DNA from: JACCYQ01 sp036675565
GTDB lineage: Bacteria > Bacteroidota > Bacteroidia > Chitinophagales > Chitinophagaceae
NCBI GenBank assembly: GCA_036675565.1
Contig: JAKFER010000214.1
Location: forward strand, 1 to 56,911
DNA length: 56,911 nt
Direction of reading: 5' to 3'
Position 1 is the first letter of the stretch. Every line of letters starts with the position of its first letter. Position numbers and translations under genes: made by a program. This document shows, piece after piece, positions 52,276 to 56,911 of the stretch. Below the pieces are notes generated by a model. The model saw only the letters and a program-made list of their open reading frames with translations, had not been told where the DNA came from and searched no databases.

Positions 52276-53403
52276 TTAGGCTATCATTTTGAAAAACCGG
52301 TAAATGTCCTCAGCCAGTAATTCGGGTTGTTCTGCAGCAGCAAAATGTCCGCCTACTGGAATATCAGACCAGTGGCTGATATTGAATCCTCTTTCAATAA
52401 ATTTCCGGGGAGGAAATGGTTCTTCATATTTAAAACGAGCTATTCCAACCGGGATATTGATGAATGAACCTTTTCCTAATTTTAGCTTCGATTTGCTGTT
52501 CTCATTGTATAACCTCATAGATGAATGAATGGTTTCTGTAACCCAGTACAGGGTTACATTTGACAGTAATTCATCTTTTGTAAATACATTTTCTATTTGT
52601 CCTTTGCAATCGGACCAGCCATGCATTTTTTCAATAATCCATGCACATAATGCAACGGGTGAATCATTTAAACCATAACCCAGTGTAAGCGGTTTGGTTT
52701 TTTGCTGGTGAGAATAGCCACCCTCTTTTACATACCAATCTTCTTCGGATTTGAAATAAAGCATTTCCTCTTCTGTAAAATTTTCATTTTCAGCCAGTAC
52801 AGGTTGATAATTACCAGGGATATAATTAAGGTGCAAACCCAAAACATGTTTTGGATATTTTAATGCCAATGCCGATGATACACTGGCACCAAAGTCGCCA
52901 CCCTGCAATCCAAATGTAGCATAACCCAATTCTGTCATCAGCATAAACCAAATATCTGCCATTAAAGAAACATTACAACCGGGCTGAGTGATTTTTTCAG
53001 AAAATCCAAATCCCATCATAGAAGGGATCACCAGGTCAAATGACAACTTGCTATCCTCCGTTAACAATGGAATTAATTTCATCATTTCCAAAAAAGATGA
53101 CGGCCAGCCATGTGTTATAATTAAAGGAATTGATTTTTTCCCTTTCCCTTTTATGTGCATGAAATGCACATCGTATCCATCAATTTCAGCAATATAATTA
53201 TCATAACTATTGATCACCAATTCTGTTTTTCGCCAGTCAAATGTTGTTTGCCAATAGGCAGCTAATTCCTTCATGTAATTAAGATCAGCACCATAGTTCC
53301 AACCTGAGTGTGCAATGGTATCAGGCCATCTGGTTTGTTGAATTCTTAGCAACATATCATCCAGGATATCCTGTTCAACCTGGATGGTGAATGGTCTTAT
53401 CAT
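52276..53403 (-). CDS. Epoxide hydrolase (EHN-type alpha/beta hydrolase)
   Basis: 375 residues. N-terminal EHN domain (about 1-95: MIRPFTIQVEQDILDDMLLR, RWPDTIAHSGWNYG) and an alpha/beta hydrolase core: oxyanion-hole region ITHGWPSSFLEM, nucleophile Asp in FGLQGGDFGASVS, PSMMGFGFSEK, and the C-terminal catalytic His in PVGGHFAAAEQPE. Tyr residues of the lid are present. It opens epoxides to diols via a covalent ester. Last gene of a compact minus-strand operon, starting three bases after the heme protein gene, which suggests coupled expression. Confidence 0.92.
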   Translation of the reverse strand: MIRPFTIQVEQDILDDMLLRIQQTRWPDTIAHSGWNYGADLNYMKELAAYWQTTFDWRKTELVINSYDNYIAEIDGYDVHFMHIKGKGKKSIPLIITHGWPSSFLEMMKLIPLLTEDSKLSFDLVIPSMMGFGFSEKITQPGCNVSLMADIWFMLMTELGYATFGLQGGDFGASVSSALALKYPKHVLGLHLNYIPGNYQPVLAENENFTEEEMLYFKSEEDWYVKEGGYSHQQKTKPLTLGYGLNDSPVALCAWIIEKMHGWSDCKGQIENVFTKDELLSNVTLYWVTETIHSSMRLYNENSKSKLKLGKGSFINIPVGIARFKYEEPFPPRKFIERGFNISHWSDIPVGGHFAAAEQPELLAEDIYRFFKMIA

Positions 53404-53406
53404 GAT

Positions 53407-54006
53407 TTAATTTTTTTCCATTTCAACAATCCATAACCCACGAACCTGGTTTTCAGTATAACCTGTTGCTTTGTCTTCAGGATATAATTTTTTAATCTTG
53501 CTCAGTGTTTGCGGTAAAATATCCTGGTTAATCGTACCATGACATTGCAGGCACATTTTATTGGTGATGATGGCATAATGTCCAACCATCTTTCCATTTA
53601 TTTCCATTATTACCGGCTTTGGCTGTTCACCTTTGGCCAGGGATTCTTTAAATGTTTGTATATGCGCTGATTCGTTGCCGGTAGCCAAATTGTTTTTATT
53701 TCTTGGTTTATCACTTACTCTCTTAATGGAAGCTTTTAAAACCCGGGCCATACTGTCTGTAAGCGGGAATGCTTTTTCATTACAAAATTCCAATGCACCC
53801 ACTGCTCCTTTTTCATTGATCGCATTCACTAAGTTCTTGCCTAAAACAGCTTGTGTACTATTGGCAAATCTTAATCCCGTTTCTTCATAATTAATTGCAG
53901 TGTCAATAGCAACTATTTCATTAACCCGGGCTTCCTTTTCACCTTCATTTCCGCAGCTAATGAGAAAACAAATAAGGATGGGGGAGAGTAAGAATGAAAC
54001 TTTCAT
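53407..54006 (-). CDS. Tll0287/DUF3365-like heme lipoprotein
   Basis: 199 residues; lipoprotein signal (LICFLISC, Cys19). The domain (about 50-195) ends with KMCLQCHGTI, the CxxCH motif for covalent c-type heme, after which KIKKLYPEDKATGYTENQVRGLWIVEM (in part: YPEDKATGYTENQVRGLW) is as in Tll0287-type heme proteins. The N-terminal half has FCNEKAFPLTD and SIKRVSDKPRNKNNLATG as in DUF3365. A redox or gas sensor role in the periplasm is typical. 52 bases after OsmC and three before the epoxide hydrolase gene. Confidence 0.9.
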   Translation of the reverse strand: MKVSFLLSPILICFLISCGNEGEKEARVNEIVAIDTAINYEETGLRFANSTQAVLGKNLVNAINEKGAVGALEFCNEKAFPLTDSMARVLKASIKRVSDKPRNKNNLATGNESAHIQTFKESLAKGEQPKPVIMEINGKMVGHYAIITNKMCLQCHGTINQDILPQTLSKIKKLYPEDKATGYTENQVRGLWIVEMEKN

Positions 54007-54058
54007 GATATGAATATTTAAAGATGATTTATCAGTTCTGTTTTCATTAGTATCCAGG

Positions 54059-54565
54059 TTATAATTTTTGTAAACTTGTTTTTACATCAACCCCATTTTT
54101 TAAAGTCTGGTAAACCACGCAATACCTTTCCGTTAGTTTCAAAAGTGATTCTATTTTATCGGTTGCAGCTTCCGTTTCTATATGAAACTGCAGGCGGATC
54201 GATTTAAATCCTACCGGCACTTCTTTTGAAACACCTAAAGTGCCTTTAAAATCCAGGTCACCTTCTGCACTCACTGTTCCATTTTTAATGTCAACTTCTA
54301 TGGCCGTTGCAACGGCATTAAGCGTAACTCCTGCACAGGCAACCAATGCTTCAAGCAACATATCTCCTGAACAGGCAAGCAATCCATTTCCGCCGGTTGC
54401 AGGATGTAAACCCGCTTCAACAACAGCTTTACCCGTCTCTACTTTACAGGAAATTCCTTCACCGATTTTTCCTGAAGCTTTTAATGTTATGATAGCAGCA
54501 TCCGGGTCTTTCCTGTATTTATCTTTCAACGGTGCCTGCAGTGATTTTAATTCTGTAGTATTCAT
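54059..54565 (-). CDS. OsmC-family protein
   Basis: 168 residues. OsmC/Ohr-fold thiol peroxidase-like protein: HPATGGNGLLACSGDMLLEALVACAGVTL has the two redox cysteines (ACSGDML and VACAGVT, 17 apart), followed by VDIKNGTVSAEGDLDFKGTLG and YCVVYQTLKNGVDV. It probably reduces organic or inorganic peroxides in the cytoplasm using lipoyl or other thiols. Begins one base after the upstream gene's stop codon, so translation is almost certainly coupled. Confidence 0.92.
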   Translation of the reverse strand: MNTTELKSLQAPLKDKYRKDPDAAIITLKASGKIGEGISCKVETGKAVVEAGLHPATGGNGLLACSGDMLLEALVACAGVTLNAVATAIEVDIKNGTVSAEGDLDFKGTLGVSKEVPVGFKSIRLQFHIETEAATDKIESLLKLTERYCVVYQTLKNGVDVKTSLQKL

Positions 54566-54566
54566 C

Positions 54567-55286
54567 TTATGGTAATTTGTCGTTTTTAAATTTATTTTTC
54601 AGGTAGATAAAATGATCATCACCCGTTAAGATGACTATCCTTTTATTTTTATGCTTCCGGATGATCTCATTTATATGATTCAGCATTTTTTCATTTCTCA
54701 GTTCATAAAACTTCAACACTCTTTCATGAATACTGCCTTGTAGCATTTCTTCAAGACATTGATAATATTGAGTGGTTAATAAAGAGTCCTTACTGGAAAG
54801 TAAACCAGGTAAACTGAGCGTCTGCAATAATGCAAGTCTTTGATTGCTGAAAGTATCGCAATAGGAAACTTTTTTATTAAAGAAACTGTCTTCATCCAGT
54901 GCTCTTTCAAATTTTTTGATGGAAGAAATCTCTTTCCAGTAATTGGAAGGAATTTCCCTGCCTTCAATATCACTTCCCAGCCAATCGAAGCCAACCACTT
55001 TTGTACCAGGGAACCAGTATTTCATCATCCGCATTTCAAGCGGATAATTTTTGCCCAGGTAATTTGTATCCTGGTCTATGTCTTCGGGCCTGATTTCTAC
55101 GGCAATTATTTCTGGCTTTAAATCGGAAACAATTTTTTTTAAAGAATCATAACTGTAATTTTTGTTTACATTATGCAGTCCATGAATCGTGGGAATAAAA
55201 TAAATATTGGATTGGGCAGGTTTACAACTAACCATTCCTGTTAAAAGGAATGTTATGAAATAAGAAATGCAGCAAAACAATTTCAT
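54567..55286 (-). CDS. TraB/PrgY/Tiki-like protein, lipoprotein
   Basis: 239 residues from ATG at 55286, preferred since MKLFCCISYFITFLLTGMVSC forms a lipoprotein signal (in part: FLLTGMVSC, Cys20); an ATG at 55301 and longer frames overlap the upstream gene. After the lipid anchor: FIPTIHGLH, KPEIIAVEIRPEDI, VVGFDWLGSD and RIVILTGDDHFIYLKNK. The THGxH and late GxxH patterns resemble TraB/Tiki-type metalloprotease-like proteins (GTxH and GxxH), which is suggestive but weak. Middle gene of the operon, four bases after the AhpD-like gene and one base before OsmC. Confidence 0.62.
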   Translation of the reverse strand: MKLFCCISYFITFLLTGMVSCKPAQSNIYFIPTIHGLHNVNKNYSYDSLKKIVSDLKPEIIAVEIRPEDIDQDTNYLGKNYPLEMRMMKYWFPGTKVVGFDWLGSDIEGREIPSNYWKEISSIKKFERALDEDSFFNKKVSYCDTFSNQRLALLQTLSLPGLLSSKDSLLTTQYYQCLEEMLQGSIHERVLKFYELRNEKMLNHINEIIRKHKNKRIVILTGDDHFIYLKNKFKNDKLP

Positions 55287-55290
55287 TTTA

Positions 55291-55890
55291 TTAATAAACA
55301 TGTTTACCGGTGGTCCATCCTTCTTTTTGTAAATACTTTTCTCCCGATTCGATAGCGCCTTGTTCCATCGCTGTACCCATTGAATCATTCCATCTGTTCA
55401 AGAAACCGAAAAGGGAAATGACCCCAAGTATTTCAACAATTTCACCATCATCCCAATGTAATCTTAATTTATCTGCAATGGCATCATCAACCGCATTGGG
55501 AATAGAGGAGGCATGCATTGCAAATTCAAGGGCAGCTCTTTCCGCTTCTGAAAAAGCAGGGTGTGATCTGAATGCCCAGATGTTTTCCATCTTCTCTTCC
55601 TCCGCGCCATATCTTTCTGCAGCCCTGATGGTATGTGCCTGGCAGTAACGGCATCCTGCTGTATAACTGCTGATATACCCGATCATTCTTTTTAATCCAC
55701 TTGTCACTCTTCCTTTATTCTCCATGACCGCTTTATTCAATTCAATAAATGCATAAGCAAGGTGGGGACGACGATACATGGTTTTGACACTATTCGGGCA
55801 AAAGCCCAGGGTTTCATTATAAAATTCAACCAGGGTTTGTAGCGCATGATCATCTTTTTCTGAAGCAGGGGATACCAATGGTTTTTTCAT
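55291..55890 (-). CDS. Carboxymuconolactone decarboxylase / AhpD-like protein
   Basis: 199 residues, all-helical AhpD-like fold: FYNETLGFCPNSVKTMYRRP, FIELNKAVMENKGRVTSGLKRMIGY (in part: KGRVTSGLKRMIGY), SSYTAGCRYCQAHTIRAAERYG with the redox CxxC and His, and FAMHASSIPNAVDDAIADKLR in the C-terminal half. Such proteins act as alkylhydroperoxidases or peroxidase-related enzymes. First gene of the five-gene operon, so this gene's upstream region should hold the promoter. Confidence 0.9.
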   Translation of the reverse strand: MKKPLVSPASEKDDHALQTLVEFYNETLGFCPNSVKTMYRRPHLAYAFIELNKAVMENKGRVTSGLKRMIGYISSYTAGCRYCQAHTIRAAERYGAEEEKMENIWAFRSHPAFSEAERAALEFAMHASSIPNAVDDAIADKLRLHWDDGEIVEILGVISLFGFLNRWNDSMGTAMEQGAIESGEKYLQKEGWTTGKHVY

Positions 55891-55998
55891 CTCAGCTATT
55901 TGTGCGTAAATTTTAATGAGGATTTTTTACCGAATGAAGGTAGCATTTCATTTAAATGAATTATGATCCTGTTGTTGGCTTCAACCGGTTGCTGCAAT

Positions 55999-56027
55999 AA
56001 AAAACCGCGGAAAAGTCTTCCGCGGTT
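55999..56027 (-). terminator. Intrinsic terminator of the M28 peptidase gene
   Basis: AACCGCGGAA (56003-56012), loop AAGTC, TTCCGCGGTT (56018-56027): perfect 10-bp GC-rich stem. On the minus strand it ends in TTTTTTATT and lies 26 bases past the stop at 56053. Confidence 0.88.
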
Positions 56028-56052
56028 CTGTATATCTAAAGAATTTTAAGAA

Positions 56053-56911
56053 TTAATCAACACCACCTTTGCGGGTTGGTGATCTTTTTGCAGGCCATGT
56101 TCCCGGTTCATTTCTTCTTTCATTAAATGGCAATACAATTTTTTCACGGTTTGCTTTTTCAGGATCTTCACTCGCCATGTAGACTAAAATAGCTGTCAAA
56201 ATCGCATTGCTGCGAACATCATCAAAAACGATCTTGTCATATGTGTCGCGATTGGTGTGCCATGTATAATTACCATAAGACCAGCTTAAAGAACTCAGCA
56301 TGAAGGCAGGTACGCCAGCAGCTACGAAACTCGCATGATCCGATCCGCCACCACCTGGTGAACCTGGATACTGGGTTTCAATGCCCCTCCGGATATCAGC
56401 AGGTACGGCTGAAAGCCATCGACCCATAAAATCATAAGCATGTAAAAAACCCTGGCCAGAAATATTAGCTACGCGGCCGGTACCATTATCCTGGTTAAAT
56501 AAGGCCTGCACGTTGTCAACAATTTCAGGATGATCTTCTACAAAAGCTCTTGAACCATTCAGGCCTTGTTCTTCACTTCCCCAATGACCCACTAATATGG
56601 TTCTTTTTGGATTGGGATAAAATTTCTTCAGGATGCGCATAGCTTCCATCATCACCAAAGTTCCGGTTGCATTATCAGTGGCACCGGTGCCGCCATCCCA
56701 TGAATCAAAATGCGCTGATAACATAACATACTCGTTTGGTTTTTCTGTTCCTTTTATTTCTGCAACTGTATTAAATGTAGGAACCATGCCCAATTCTTTT
56801 GAATCTGCTTTCACGCTGATACGAGGCTGATGGCCACTTTCAGCCAGGCGGAATAACATGCCATAATCTTCAAGACCTAAATCAATGGTCGGCACTTTTT
56901 TGGTATTGGCA
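56053..56911 (-). CDS. M28-family zinc metallopeptidase, C-terminal part (5' end outside the window)
   Basis: Open reading frame runs off the right edge; the window shows 285 residues of the C-terminal part. M28 catalytic domain: MLSAHFDSWDGGTGATDNATG with the first His and bridging Asp, VGHWGSEEQGLNGSRAF with the catalytic Glu and metal-ligand Glu, LFNQDNGTGR with Asp, and a late YTWHTNRDTYDKI with the last His ligand. The domain is complete, so the missing N-terminal part is probably signal and a PA-like or other domain. Likely secreted aminopeptidase or carboxypeptidase. The stop is followed by a strong hairpin terminator. Confidence 0.9.
   Translation of the reverse strand, partial: ANTKKVPTIDLGLEDYGMLFRLAESGHQPRISVKADSKELGMVPTFNTVAEIKGTEKPNEYVMLSAHFDSWDGGTGATDNATGTLVMMEAMRILKKFYPNPKRTILVGHWGSEEQGLNGSRAFVEDHPEIVDNVQALFNQDNGTGRVANISGQGFLHAYDFMGRWLSAVPADIRRGIETQYPGSPGGGGSDHASFVAAGVPAFMLSSLSWSYGNYTWHTNRDTYDKIVFDDVRSNAILTAILVYMASEDPEKANREKIVLPFNERRNEPGTWPAKRSPTRKGGVD

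Overview
The window looks like chromosomal DNA from a Bacteroidota member, most likely a Chitinophagaceae-type bacterium. The support is indirect: AT-rich sequence, few clear Shine-Dalgarno sites, a TAnnTTTG-type promoter element, many lipoproteins and Sec-exported proteins, a FecA-like TonB-dependent receptor, GH20/GH3/GH130/GHL10 glycosidases, an RRM protein with a Gly/Arg tail, and a lysine/alanine-rich SWIB protein. I found 53 protein-coding genes, the last one cut by the window end. I found no rRNA, tRNA, CRISPR array, transposase, integrase or prophage gene.

Layout. 0-8.8 kb: S1/P1 nuclease, secreted EEP-family hydrolase, RluF-type pseudouridine synthase, outer-membrane-like protein, YceI lipoprotein, THUMP RNA methyltransferase, M23 peptidase, RRM protein and GHL10 glycosidase. 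8.8-19.8 kb: DUF421 protein with a zinc ribbon, PiT-PhoU phosphate transporter, GH20 hexosaminidase, methyltransferase, an HD-like/PycTM (DUF5706) membrane protein, cytoplasmic GH13 amylase, and NTF2-like and NlpE/META proteins. 19.9-29.4 kb: a carbohydrate locus with GH3 beta-glucosidase and GMC oxidoreductase on one strand, divergent from a Gfo/Idh/MocA oxidoreductase, an amino-sugar-phosphate isomerase/deaminase and a ROK kinase; these are followed by a FucP-type MFS sugar transporter and a NahK-like sugar kinase. Three promoter regions of this locus carry related CAAACG-type palindromes, suggesting one regulon whose regulator lies outside the window.

29.5-36.8 kb: voltage-gated-type K+ channel, a two-gene sensor module (cNMP-binding histidine kinase plus response regulator/flavin-reductase fusion that lacks redox cysteines), an orphan response regulator, a winged-helix methyltransferase and a DUF1810 protein. 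36.8-41.2 kb: SGNH hydrolase and a three-gene biotin-dependent acyl-CoA (probably propionyl-CoA) carboxylase operon. 41.4-47.5 kb: accessory single genes (RibD-like reductase, GNAT, intradiol dioxygenase, PhoD-like phosphatase, DinB, NTF2-like, VOC). 47.8-52.1 kb: FecA-like receptor, GH130 lipoprotein and the H1-like SWIB protein. 52.3-55.9 kb: a very compact five-gene operon (AhpD-like, TraB-like, OsmC, Tll0287-like heme protein, epoxide hydrolase), probably for redox or electrophile stress. The window ends inside an M28 peptidase.

Two unannotated intergenic repeat types stand out. One is short arrays with strict 8-bp periodicity (1-56, 23872-23911, 47602-47641, and a different sequence at 14713-14744). 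The other is a roughly 90-110 bp element with two AT-rich, partly complementary arms around a 40-50 bp core (four copies, all in the same orientation; three lie just after the stop codon of a minus-strand gene). The best leads are the amino-sugar-like locus with its shared operators, the orphan PycTM protein with a broken HD motif, the cysteine-less fused reductase module and these repeats.
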